Shown piece by piece: positions 21,750 to 32,348 of a DNA stretch of 64,000 bases. The stretch is taken from positions 54,582,009-54,646,008 of the forward strand of contig NC_054706.1 in assembly GCF_016097555.1 (NCBI RefSeq), given 5' to 3'. Position 1 is the first letter of the stretch; the number at the start of each line of letters is the position of its first letter. The translations under genes and the position numbers were made by a program. The DNA comes from Gigantopelta aegis. Its lineage: Eukaryota > Mollusca > Gastropoda > Neomphalida > Peltospiridae. The notes under the pieces were generated by a model. The model was not told the origin of the DNA and did no database searches. It saw nothing but the letters and a program-made list of their open reading frames with translations.

Positions 21750-22960
21750 TATTAAACTATGGTTCAAGTAACAATTAAAAAGTTTCTTCAACTAATAAAA
21801 TTACAAAGGAGTTTTAAAATATACTAATATTACTTAATTATTAAGTACATGTACTTCAAATCACCATGCAGGGACCCATGCTACCATCGACGTCCTAAAC
21901 TGCATTCACCTTAGTTCGGAGGGATGTAAAAAGTTAAGAAAAGTATTGACTTAAAGTGCCCTGTGCACTACGTTTACCTAACAACAAAAAATACGAATAC
22001 AACTTTTAAGGAAATATTATTCTACATGTTTCAGCTACGATACGTGCAACAAAATATATTGCAATCAGTTAATGTGAACAATCAACAATGTGGAAGTAAA
22101 ACAAATCCATTCTAAGGTCGACGACAGTCACTTTTCGCACCCTTATTTTGGCTTCATACACAATAAATATAGCATATCTTACCGTAATTTCATGTGAAAT
22201 CCATATTTCGTGAAAGGTAAAAAACATTAATCACAAGATTTTCTTCACATACAGGTGTATTAACAATGTTCAAATAAAAAAAATTCAACAGCAATTTTGC
22301 ATTGGAATTTTTCCAGCATTCTGAAAACGGAAATGTCATGTACCCAATTTAGTGTTATTGTAAGGAAATGTAAAGTGACGTCACTGGAATACTGATGTCA
22401 TTCAAATTCAAAATTAGCTGTAATATTACAATGCTTCGTCACATTAAACTAGTCGACTAACCTTGACTCCTGTCAAAATTCTATAACCAGCAAACGACGC
22501 TGTTTACAGGTCGGTATGTTTTTATTTTTCATAATTCCGGACAACATATTAAGTTTAAATTTTAAAAGATGAAAGAAATAAAAAGTACCTTTTGTTAAAT
22601 ATATCACATCAAAAAATTACCGTTAGATATCTTTTATTTATTGTATACGAAGCTAAAACAAGGGTGCAAAAAGTGACTGTCTTCGACTATAATAGTAATA
22701 ATAGAATTTTATTTCAGATCAGTGATCCATAGAACATATTTAAATATCACATATAAAACTGATTACATAATATACAGTAGCTTATTGCAGCGATTTACAC
22801 ATACAGATTTGACGTACACATTTGTACACTGCAGGTGGGCAAGTAGGTTGTTTGAGGTTGTTTCGATTCTGCTATTCAGCGAATATGCTGTTGAGCGAAG
22901 TAAAGTGTCCAAGCTTTTTACTTGATGACCAACAAACATCTATAACAGTTATATTCTGTT
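21750..22960. other. Unit A intron, no gene seen
   Basis: AT-rich intronic sequence duplicated in unit B (25.81-27.03 kb). Recurrent landmarks are GGTCGACGACAGT and CAAGGGTGCAAAAAGTGACT. No exon was supported. Confidence 0.5.
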
Positions 22961-22969
22961 TTATTTTAG

Positions 22970-23032
22970 ATTGTAATGAGCATTTCCAAGATCGTCCAGG
23001 ACATGATTTTCTGAAGTCAGATGATGAAGCAG
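22970..23032 (+). CDS. Locus A EHF exon, unit A (63 bp, phase 1-1)
   Basis: GTTTTATTTTAG|AT opens and GCAG|GTAAAC closes. Phase 1 reading: D-CNEHFQDRPGHDFLKSD then DEA-G. The C-x-EHF-x-D-x-PG pattern recurs in the exons at 27043, 31472 and (without the Cys) 62405 on the other strand. The adjacent intron start GTAAACAGTTTTATAACAGG matches that after 31531, proving descent by duplication. Function unknown. Confidence 0.6.
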
Positions 23033-23976
23033 GTAAACAGTTTTATAACAGGAGGGCTTCCACTTCTTCTGTAGTTTACTTTTGTTTTATTTCAAATATC
23101 TTGTGCATTCAAATTAATTTCCATTTTTACCTTCATTTATTGTATTGAAAAGTTTGGCTTTTTTAACGACACTTCTAGAGCACATTGAATTCCAGTTTAC
23201 ACAACCCCTGCAATTAAGAAAACATCCAAGGCAAAAAACAAACAGTGGAAAAACAATTTCTAATATAGTCCACAGCAAAAAAAGTGCCGTGGAGAATGAA
23301 AAACTCCACGGCAATCACAACGGCATTGCTGATTGCTGTGGGTTGTTTACAGAAGATCCAGTTTCGAGATGTTACACTGTACACACACAAATTTAATACT
23401 CTGTTAAAATTTAATAGATTACTTATCCAACCAAAATATTATTATTACACTGATCTTTTTCTGATGGGACTAGTGTAATTTTTTGTTTTGCAAAAGAAAG
23501 CTAATATTCTACCCAAGTGTTATTCGACCCTTTAATGCAGAATTAAAGGGTTTACTAAAACAATAATCCGAGACTTTGTTTGGTTCAAGTGTAGCAGTAT
23601 GTTCAACCATTCAGCGTTCTAGCCAATGATATTCTACTCTTTGTGTGTGTGTGTGTTTCAATATGTATATATATATATATATTTATTTATTACTCATATG
23701 GTCGATGCTAAATGGTTACATAAATGTCATATTTTCCCCACGCTATCTTTATTTCCTGGTTTATAACAATACCATGAAAACTGTTATGGCACACTTCTGA
23801 CGTCACAAGCCGTTATACAATGTAGCAGCTGCAAGCTTGCGACAGTCGCAGTTTTTGAAATTGACATATTCCACGTCACTATAATTGACATCACCGAATG
23901 TTGTTAGCTAATGATATTTAACATTTGCTCGAAATCATAGTTTGTGAATAATAAATAAATTAACATAACATTCGCA

Positions 23977-24090
23977 GGAGTGCCATATGAAATTTATGAA
24001 ACTCATTTGGGAATTGTTTCTACTCCCTAACTCGCTCGGGGAATGAAATAATTCCCAAACTTGTTTCATAAATTTAATACAGCACTCCCC
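23977..24090. repeat. Hairpin element H1, copy in unit B
   Basis: Second copy of the H1 hairpin, differing from unit A at a few bases. Confidence 0.85.
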
Positions 24091-24500
24091 CTCATGCAAT
24101 AACTTATATATATAATTAATTTGTCATTACATTCATTACAATATAACGTTATCCCATTGGTCCACAGTCCAGATGTAGCAATGGGACTTTGTTCATTTCT
24201 CAACGAACGTAAAAGTTACGTCGTCAGGGAACATAATTTTATAGAGGCAAGATGTCTTATTGAGCATTATTGTTTTTGGACCAAAAATAATTCAGAATAA
24301 AGTAACAAGTTTTAGTGTTATTATTAGCAAATATGATTCAAATTTAATTACTGATTTTTGTTGTTCATATCCTGATGAACGTAAAAAAAATAACAGACAA
24401 TCCTTAAGGCTGTTTTAAATTTGCTGTCCAATAATGTGATGTATAAAAAACAGTATATTATGCATAGAGTATTGAAAACCTATTTTATTGTTTATTCTAG

Positions 24501-24578
24501 ATTTTCCTTATGGTAGGGAAGATGAAGGCTTTTACAAGGAAGCCGAATGTATGGTGGCGAAAGCTGAAGTTGGAAAAG
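24501..24578 (+). CDS. Locus A acidic exon, unit B (78 bp, phase 1-1)
   Basis: Same borders as its unit A paralogue. Reading begins D-FPYGREDEGFYKEAE and ends CMVAKAEVGK-G; changes are L/F, D/G, E/K, P/C and T/E. It gains a cysteine. Flanking intron sequence is nearly unchanged, so change is concentrated in coding bases. Confidence 0.6.
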
Positions 24579-24759
24579 GTAGTCTGTTGTAACAAGAAAA
24601 TTTTCTTGTCTTATGCTGTTATATGTACCTCTATAATTAAAGCCATGTTTATTAATTCACCTTAGTTTAATATTTACAGTTACATTTACATTTATTCGTT
24701 ATAAATAGTGGGGTGAAATTACTCACATTTGCTTTCAGCTCTGTATTTCATATGTTTTT

Positions 24760-25110
24760 CTCAACTTTCTAGTACATCTATTCTTTCCCATTCATGAAAT
24801 GAGACTGGGGGGTGGGGGGGTGGGGGCAACTGCCCCTCTAGTGCTGGAGCAAAACCTCAAATTTGAGCAAAGAAGATAGAGATATTCTGGCAAAATATGC
24901 TAACCTGAGACCTTTTTACCATGTATTTCCATCATTCTACCATCAAAATTAGTTGTAATCCATGTAAAACTGCGTAGTGATTCGGTTGCAGCCCTATATA
25001 GTAGTTTGGTAGAAATGCTAATGTGAATAAATGTTATTCAGATTTGGGTGATTTTCGTTTAATTTGGGCAAAAACCAGCCTGCCCTCCCCCCCTACAAAA
25101 ATGGGAGGCC
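24760..25110 (-). repeat. Dispersed repeat R3, copy 4
   Basis: Unit B counterpart of 20840-21180, with a much shorter C tract. Confidence 0.75.
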
Positions 25111-25164
25111 CATATGCCTATGGTCCCATTCATGAACTTTGTGTATGCTGTCATAATATACAAG

Positions 25165-25800
25165 CTTTTAGTCCCCTTGCTTGGTCCAATAGGAGGGGAA
25201 TATTATAGGTTTCGTCTATCCTTCTGTCTGTCTATCTGTCCCACATCTAGTTTTGTGGACCTTTTTTCACAATACCTTAAAGTACCAAGCTGAAATATTT
25301 TGTATAGTTTTATCATACACTGTTACAGATCACGTTTGGCTTTCATGTCAAATTTACACATTTTTCACATACTTATGATCAGTGTTCCAGATTAAAATTT
25401 TGGGGCAGTATCCCAGTTTCAAAATCTGGTATCCCACCTGAGAATTTAGTATTATATGGTATTCCGGTGGGATATTGGGTTCTTGAAGTCTGGTATCCAA
25501 AATTAAATTCTGGTATCCCCGGGATATCGGGATACTGTTAATCTTGAACACTGCTTATGATCCATGAATTTAGGAGGTAAGAAAAGTTGTTTTTCATATA
25601 CTTTTATTTCACGATGCCGCAATATATTGAGCTGACATTTTATATATAGCTTTATTATTTACTGTTATACAGATCAGTTTGACTATTAAGGCAATTTACC
25701 CATTTTTCACAGATTTATGGCTCTTGAAATTAGGCGAAACTAAATTTTGTTTGGACCCAGTAGGGGACATGTATATATTGTTTTTAGCAGTACTCTCAAA
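25165..25800 (+). repeat. Dispersed repeat R2, unit B copy
   Basis: Same as 21245-21745, with a MITE inserted at 25380. Confidence 0.75.
25380..25553. mobile_element. 174-bp hAT MITE with perfect 8-bp TSD
   Basis: Ends CAGTGTTCCAGATTAA and TTAATCTTGAACACTG are inverted repeats. CTTATGAT flanks at 25372-25379 and 25554-25561. The 8-bp duplication and CAG-type ends are diagnostic of hAT. Unit A keeps the unoccupied site, so insertion followed the unit duplication. Confidence 0.95.
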
Positions 25801-27042
25801 ATTCTTGTTACAACTTAAATGTATTAAACTATGGTTCAAGTAACAATTAAAAAGTTTCTTCAACTAATAATTATAATGAAATTACAAAGCAGTTTTAAAA
25901 TATACTAATATACTTAATTATTAAGTACCTCGAATCACCCATGCTACCATCGACATCCTAAACTGTGTTCACCTTAGTCCAGAGGGATGTAGAAAGTTAA
26001 GAAAAGTAGTGACTTAAAGTGCCCTGTGCACTACATTTGCCTAACAACAAAAAATATGAATACAACTTTTACGGAAATATTATTCTACATTTTTTCAGCT
26101 ACAATATGTGCAACAAAATATATTGCAATCAGTTAATGTAAACAGTCAACAATGAGAACGTAAAACAAATCCATTCTAAGGTCGACGACAGTAACTTTTT
26201 GCACCCTTGTTTTGGCTTCGTACACAATAAATATACATGTAGCATACATGTATCTTACCATAATTTCACATGAAATCCACATATTGTAAAAGGTACACTT
26301 TTTTAATCACAAGATTTTCTTCAAACACATCCAGGTGCATTAACAATGTTCAAACAAAAGAAATTCAATAGCAATTTTGCATTGGAATTTTTCCAGCATT
26401 CTGAAAACGGAAACGTTGTGTTTAGTGTTATTGTAAGGAGATCTAAAGTGACGTCTCTGGAATACTGATGTCATTCAAATTCAAAATTAGCTGTATTATT
26501 ACAATGCTTTGTCACATTAAAATAAAAACTGGTCGACTAACCTTGACCCCTGTCAAAATTCTATAACTAGCAAATGATGCTGTTTACTTGTCGGTATGTT
26601 TTTATTTTTCATAATTCCGGAAAACATATTCAGTTTGAATTTTAAAAGATGAAAGAAATAAAAAGTACCTTTTGTTAAATATATCCCATCAAAAAATTAC
26701 CGTTAGATATGTTTTATTTATTGTGTACGAAGCTAAAACAAGGGTGCAAAAAGTGACTGTCATCAACTATAATAATAATAATAATAGATTTTTATTTCAG
26801 ATCAGTGACCCATGGAACATATTTAAATATCAGATACAAAACTGATTACATAATATACAGTAGCTTATTGCAGCGATTTACACATACTGATTTGACGTAC
26901 ACATTTGTACACCACAGGTGGGCAAGTAGGTTGTTTCGATTCTGCTATTCAGCGAATATGCTGTTGAGCGAAGTAAAGTGTCCAAGCTTTTTACTTGATG
27001 ACCAACAAACATCTATAACAGTTATATTCTGTTTTATTTTAG

Positions 27043-27105
27043 ATTGTAATGAGCATTTCCAAGATCGTCCACGACATGATGTTCTGAAGTCGGATGATGA
27101 AGCGG
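27043..27105 (+). CDS. Locus A EHF exon, unit B (63 bp, phase 1-1)
   Basis: Reading D-CNEHFQDRPRHDVLKSD then DEA-G. It differs from unit A by two replacements (G/R, F/V) and two silent changes. About 90 bp upstream are identical between units. Confidence 0.6.
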
Positions 27106-27253
27106 GTAAACGGTTTTATAACAGGAGGGCTTCCACTTCTTCTGTAGTTTACTTTCGTTTTATTTCAAATATCTTGTGCATTCAAATTAATTTCCATTTT
27201 AACCTTTATTTATTGTATTGAAAAGTTTGGCTTTTTTAACAACTCTTCTAGTC

Positions 27254-27488
27254 CATTGGACTATTTCTCGTTCCAGCCATTGCACCACAACTGGTATATC
27301 AAAGGCTGTGGTATGTGTTATCCTGTCTGTGGGATGGTGCATATAAAAAATCCCTTGCTACTAATGAAAAAATGTAGCAGGTTTCCTCTATGACTGTGTC
27401 AAAAATGACCATATGTTTGACGTCAATAGCTGATGATTAATAAATCAATGTGCTCTAGTGGTGTCGTTAGACAAAACAAACTTTAACT
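27254..27488 (+). repeat. 5'-truncated SINE in unit B, 17-bp TSD
   Basis: Begins at TCCATTGGACTATTTCTCG and ends in a type B tail. TTTAACAACTCTTCTAG flanks it on both sides. Unit A has the empty site (TTTAACGACACTTCTAGAGC). Confidence 0.9.
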
Positions 27489-28239
27489 TTAACAACTCTT
27501 CTAGAGCACATTGAATTCCAGTTTACCCAACCCCTGCAATTAAGAAAATGTCCCAAGGCAAAAAACAAACAGTGGGAAAAAAAATTCTAATATAATCCAC
27601 AGCAAAAAAAGTGCCGTGGAGAATGAAAAACTCAACGGCAATCACCATGGCATTGCCGATTGCCGTGGGCATTTGCAGGGGTTGTTTACAGAAGATCCAG
27701 TTTTGAGATGTTACACTGTATACACACACAAATTTAGTACTCTGTTAAAATTTAATAGGTTACTTATCCAAGCAAAATATTATTATTACACTGATCTTTT
27801 TCTGATGGGACTAGCATAGTTTTTTGTTTTGCAAAAGAAAGCTAATATTCTACCCAAGTGTTATTCTACCCTTTAATGCAGAATTAAAGGGTTAACTTAA
27901 ACAATAGTTCGAGACTTTGTGCTTGGTTCAGGTGTAGCAGTATGTTCAACCATTCAGCATTCTAGCCAATGATATTCTACTCTTTGTGTGTGTGTGTCAT
28001 TGTATATATATTTATTTATTTATTTATTTATTGCCCAAACGGTCTACAATAAACGGTTACATAAATGTCATATTTTCCCCACGCTATCTTTATTTCCTGG
28101 GTTATAATAATTTAATACCTTGAAAACTGTTATGGCACACTTCTGACGTCACAAGTCGTTATAGCAGCTGCAAGCTTGCGACAGTCGCAGTTTCTGAAAT
28201 TGACATCATTCCACGTCACTATAATTGACATCACTAAAT

Positions 28240-28467
28240 GTTGTTAATGACGATTATGAAGCAATTACAATCATATTTAACATTTGCTCGAAATCATAGT
28301 TTGTGAATAATAAATAAATTAACATAACATTCGCAGGAGTGCCATATGAAATTTATGAAACACATTTGGGAATTGTTTCTACTCCCTAACTCGCTCGGGG
28401 AATGAAATAATTCCCAAACTCGTTTCATAAATTTAATATAGCATTCCCCTTCATGGAATAAGATATA
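28240..28467 (+). repeat. Start of a third tandem unit, with hairpin H1
   Basis: Matches the beginning of units A and B through hairpin H1 (28336-28450), then similarity ends at an (AT)n tract near 28468. Confidence 0.85.
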
Positions 28468-28469
28468 TA

Positions 28470-29325
28470 TATATCTATAGTTGAATCCCGTTGGCTCGAA
28501 CCCCATCGGTGCTTGAGAAAGTGTTTGTCCCATCAGGTAGTTTGACCGAACCATTCGATCAACATCGGATATTTCGGTAACATCAGTTAGAAAGTTGAAT
28601 TAGATACATATTATTTTGGTAACTGCAAACTTTAAAATTTCATCAGTGTGTTATATAGCAAAATATCTGAGTGAAAGAATTTATTAGAAATTACACCGAT
28701 TGTGTGATGCAGAAGCCCTTGACGGTATTAATTAAATGTGTGGTTGCGGAAGTGATGACAGCTGATTAACTGGCCCATTGTTTCATTTAAAACTGGTCTT
28801 GCAGACGTGTTCAAAGTCACGCTTTATGCCGAGGCCCGTTTGTGCACTAGTTGTTTGATTGGTATCACGGTTCATCTCACAGTTACCGTAACACTAGCTG
28901 TACTTGAAAGATCATTACCGATAGCCGCCTAACAAACGACATAAAGAAAGGATTGCATGGCTATTGTTGTGATTCCCCGATTCATCGATAGTTCGTTCCG
29001 CCTAAATAATGAATCCGAAGGTTTTAATAACCAACTGCGCAAGCGCAGCAATAGTTTGTCCTTTTCTGTGGTTTCCCATTTAATATTTAACGGATCACCA
29101 TTTTGAGGGAAATATAATTAATAACAGACGGGACTGATAATTTAGTTCAAGCAAAGGCTTATAATCGACCCTGGACGTGTTCGACCCATCAGCAGTTAAT
29201 ATAAGGGTTTACTGAACAAAAAACTTGGGACTTCGTTTTTGGTTTGAGCGTTGCGGTGTGTTCCACCCTTCTGAGGTCGAGCCAACAAGATTCTACTGTA
29301 TATATTATTTGTGTGTGTTTTTCTT
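28470..29325. other. No gene seen
   Basis: Sequence without clear counterpart in units A and B, ending at the acidic exon of the diverged unit C. Confidence 0.35.
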
Positions 29326-29330
29326 TGTAG

Positions 29331-29411
29331 ATTCTATGTTTGATACTGAAGATGAAGACTATTCTGATGATGAACCATGGGCGAACTTTACTGATTGGAG
29401 TGATTCTGAAG
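29331..29411 (+). CDS. Locus A acidic exon, diverged unit C (81 bp, phase 1-1)
   Basis: TTTTCTTTGTAG|AT and TGAAG|GTAATG bound it. Reading begins D-SMFDTEDEDYSDDEPWANF and ends TDWSDSE-G. It is strongly acidic and keeps the DxxxDxEDE start of the unit A and B exons, 3 bp longer than them. Two tryptophans are new. Unknown function. Confidence 0.55.
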
Positions 29412-29419
29412 GTAATGTA

Positions 29420-30115
29420 TTAAATGTCAAGAAGAAAGACAGGCTATGCACACTTTCATTATAGGGCATTTTCTTCTTATATTATTAACTATAGCTATAT
29501 TTAAATCACTTTTTATATCAAAGATGTTTTATTTAGCAATAATTACATTTCTGTTACATTCATTACAATTTAGCGTCATCCCATTGGTCCAGCCATTGCA
29601 ACGTGAGTTTGTTCATTTCTTAATGAATGTAAAAGATAACATTTTCAGGGAATGACATAAATAATGACGTCACTTTTTATTGGTACCTTGTCATACTGAG
29701 CATTATTGTTTTTAAAAAAAAGTAATTCCAAATCAAATATGAATTTTTAGTGTTATTATTAGCAAGTACACTGTATCTTTTAAATTTAATTCTAAGTATT
29801 GTCTGTTATTTCTTTTATATTCATCTGGGTATGAAGAAAAAATCATCTGCAATCTTATGTGAGAATGCCTTCACCGATTCATACATTTTACAGATATTTA
29901 CTTTTGCTCATTCCCACAATGAACGTAAAAGAAATAACGGGCAATTCTTAAGAATAGTCAACTACCAGTAGATCTTTTACATCCAGTGCATCGTGTAAAC
30001 TAGGAATAATTATAGTGAACATATTCCGCGGCAGTGAATTGTGAATTTCATAATTTATCATCATATTGATAGAGTTTAACCCATACCTTTTTTATTATAA
30101 TCAATCATTAGGACA
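29420..30115. other. Intron with a diverged H1-downstream segment
   Basis: TTACATTCATTACAATTTAG, CCCATTGGTCCAGCC and TTGTTCATTTCTTAATGAAT near 29550-29640 are a decayed copy of the block that follows hairpin H1 in units A and B. No exon seen. Confidence 0.5.
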
Positions 30116-30120
30116 CCATT

Positions 30121-30965
30121 GGGGGGTGGGACATAGCCGAGTGGTTTGGGATCGATCCCTGTCATTGGGCCCATTGTGCTATTTCTTGTTCCAGCCAGTG
30201 CACCACAACTGGTATATCAAAGGCCGTGTTATGTCCTATCCTGTCAGTGGGATGGTGCATATAAAAGATCCCTTGCTGCATTAGGAAAAATGTAGCGGGT
30301 TTCGTCTGATGACTACAAGTCAGAACTACCATATGTTTGACATCCAATAGCCAATGATTAATTAACCTTCTGACTACTGCACGTCAGTCGATATACTGTA
30401 CAGTGTATACAGTGCATTCCCCTATTCATATTTCCCGCCGTTTTGCACACGACACTCACCGGAAACGGAAATATAATTAAAGAAAAAAGTTTTTTTTTCA
30501 AATGGTGGTTTTTGTTTTGATTTTTTCAATTGAAAATACCTTGAAATTTTGAGTTCAAAAAGTGGTTTTCGGCAAGTATTTTCGCTTGACAACAATGGCG
30601 GCACGTCGTGGTAATTTTCAGAGATCGATAGCTGATTGTAACAGCTAATTTGATAATAAATTTGATCGTTTTACCAACAACGAAAATTACCAAATATTGC
30701 AATATGAATCGTAGTTCGGGTTTAAAAAAAAGCCTAATTTTAATCACCATTAGCCGATCTAAAATAATAAAAATTACAAAAAAAGACATGAAAATAATAC
30801 TTACCGATTCATATATGAACTTTATTTCATGTATTTATGAAACATTTAAGTGAATATATGTGAGTAAAAATTATAAACTTGTACCCACTCATTTTTTGTT
30901 AAAAATTAATCCAGTAGTCTAAAGGTTAATCAATGTGCTCTAGTGATGTCGTTAAACAAAACAAA
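30121..30965 (+). repeat. SINE, tail type B, split by a piggyBac-like MITE
   Basis: SINE part one 30121-30361 and the tail end 30930-30965 (TCAATGTGCTCTAGTGATGT). The insertion is in the TTAA of the conserved GATTAATTAATCAATG tail motif. Confidence 0.9.
30362..30929. mobile_element. piggyBac-like MITE, copy 2
   Basis: TTAA at 30362-30365 and 30926-30929 with inverted ends as in copy 1. It lacks about 110 interior bp and a short GAGATATCTCGC segment present in copy 1. Confidence 0.85.
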
Positions 30966-31471
30966 ACTTCTTAGATCACCATTGGTGTCAATATTATGCT
31001 TATAGAGCCAAGTTTAGTTTCAGAATATTTATGTTGAAATTGCAAAATCATTACATATTGTTTCATCTGTCTACATTCAGGTTTATGTCAGTTATACAAA
31101 TGGCCACGTCCTTTGAAACCATAATAAATTGCAAGTTGCAACTGCAGAGAACCAATGGTGGGCATGTACATGTCACTGGATATGCGTCTAGGGTGGACAT
31201 CATGGCACCTCAAATATGAAATACTAACTTATGAATTTCAATAGGATATCAGTTTTCTCAGTGCGAGTGTTTATTTTAATAAATAAGACATGCTTATACT
31301 ATAGTTTCTTTCTCATAATCTAAGGCATATTTCACATTTACCTACAGTTTCAAAACTAATAACCACAAAATTCCATGTTGATTTGTAACTTTAAGTATAA
31401 CATTATTTTTCCTTTCACCACGGTTAAGTATATTACTAGTGAAACAAGGAAATTTGTTTTATTTATTTTAG

Positions 31472-31531
31472 GTTTGAAATGCAAGGAACATTTTAATGAT
31501 CCACCAGGGAGTGTTGTTTGTTGCAGAGAAG
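31472..31531 (+). CDS. Locus A EHF exon, unit C (60 bp, phase 1-1)
   Basis: TTTATTTTAG|GT and GAAG|GTAAAC bound it. Reading: G-LKCKEHFNDPPGSVVCCRE-G. It keeps EHF-x-D-x-PG and has three cysteines, one of them at the conserved place two residues before the EHF. The - strand exon at 62337-62405 shares HF-x-x-PPGSVV with it, linking loci A and B. Confidence 0.6.
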
Positions 31532-31654
31532 GTAAACTGTTTTATAATAGGGAGGCTCTTCATGTGTGGTTTAATTAGCCGTAACCGTTAAACTCTAGTG
31601 CTGATAGGTGTTTAATATATAGTTCTTCAGATACATGTATATTTTAATATTCCC

Positions 31655-31940
31655 CAGCCTGTCGGGGGACTATAGGTTTTGTCTCCGTCCATCCGTCTGT
31701 CCATCTGTCTGTCTGTCCCAGATATATGTTTTTCACAATGCCTCGAAATACTGATCTGAAACTGTGTTTGGCTTTATTATGTACTGTTACAGATAAAGTT
31801 TGACTTTTATGGCAATTTACCCATTTTTTTCACAGAGTTACGGTTCTTGAGCATAGGGAGATACCAAAAATGCTTAGGTTCGGTAGGCGATATGTACCGG
31901 TAATGCTTTAGCAGTACTCACAGAATGCATGTTTTTATTA
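31655..31940 (+). repeat. Dispersed repeat R2
   Basis: GGGGGACTATAGGTTTTGTC and (CTGT)n-rich start, TACTGTTACAGATAAAGTTT and TAGCAGTACTCACAGAATGC end. Confidence 0.7.
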
Positions 31941-32029
31941 GGTGTGAAACTATATATGGGTAATCTAAGCAATATTCCTTGTATGTTTACTGGATCTGAT
32001 ATATTAATTTTGGCAGGTTTTTTTTTTAG

Positions 32030-32068
32030 ATCTATATATTAGTGGTTCAGACGAAAATCCGAAAACAT
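32030..32068 (+). CDS. Possible 39-bp phase 1-1 exon
   Basis: TTTTTTTTTAG|AT and ACAT|GTAACT bound it. Reading D-LYISGSDENPKT-C. A tandem copy of this segment at 32130-32240 has a one-base length change that breaks the phase. Short, so chance is possible. Confidence 0.35.
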
Positions 32069-32348
32069 GTAACTACTTTGAGACAACCATTCCACAAGCA
32101 TGCATTATTGTTTGAGTATAGGGGTAATATTAGCAATTTTCCGTATCTTTACATTAGATTGCTGGATCTGATATATTTTGTCAGTTTGTTTTAGATGTAC
32201 ATGTATTTATTAGTGTTCATGAATACGAAAATCTGTAAAGCTTTATTGGGAATGCAGAGCCATGCATAGCAGGTTGGGTGTGGTAGACCTTGGGAACAAT
32301 GAAAAAAGTGCTCTTTCTAGTGGAAATGTGCCTTCAAAAGGTCTTATA

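Larger units (their letters stand above)
19966..23906 (+). repeat. Tandem unit A of locus A (3.94 kb)
   Basis: First of two long direct units. It starts at GTTAGCTAACGATTATGAAG and includes hairpin H1, the acidic exon, repeats R3 and R2, and the EHF exon. Unit B follows at 23907, and the start of a third copy is at 28240. Confidence 0.85.
23907..28239 (+). repeat. Tandem unit B of locus A (4.33 kb)
   Basis: Second direct unit, near-identical to unit A apart from a 174-bp MITE (25380-25553) and a truncated SINE (27254-27488), both absent from unit A. Confidence 0.85.

Noticed and set aside
31031..31219. 62-codon frame after a CTACATTCAG acceptor
   Set aside because: Open only from an internal ATG; phase 1 entry stops quickly, and no donor or paralogue was found.
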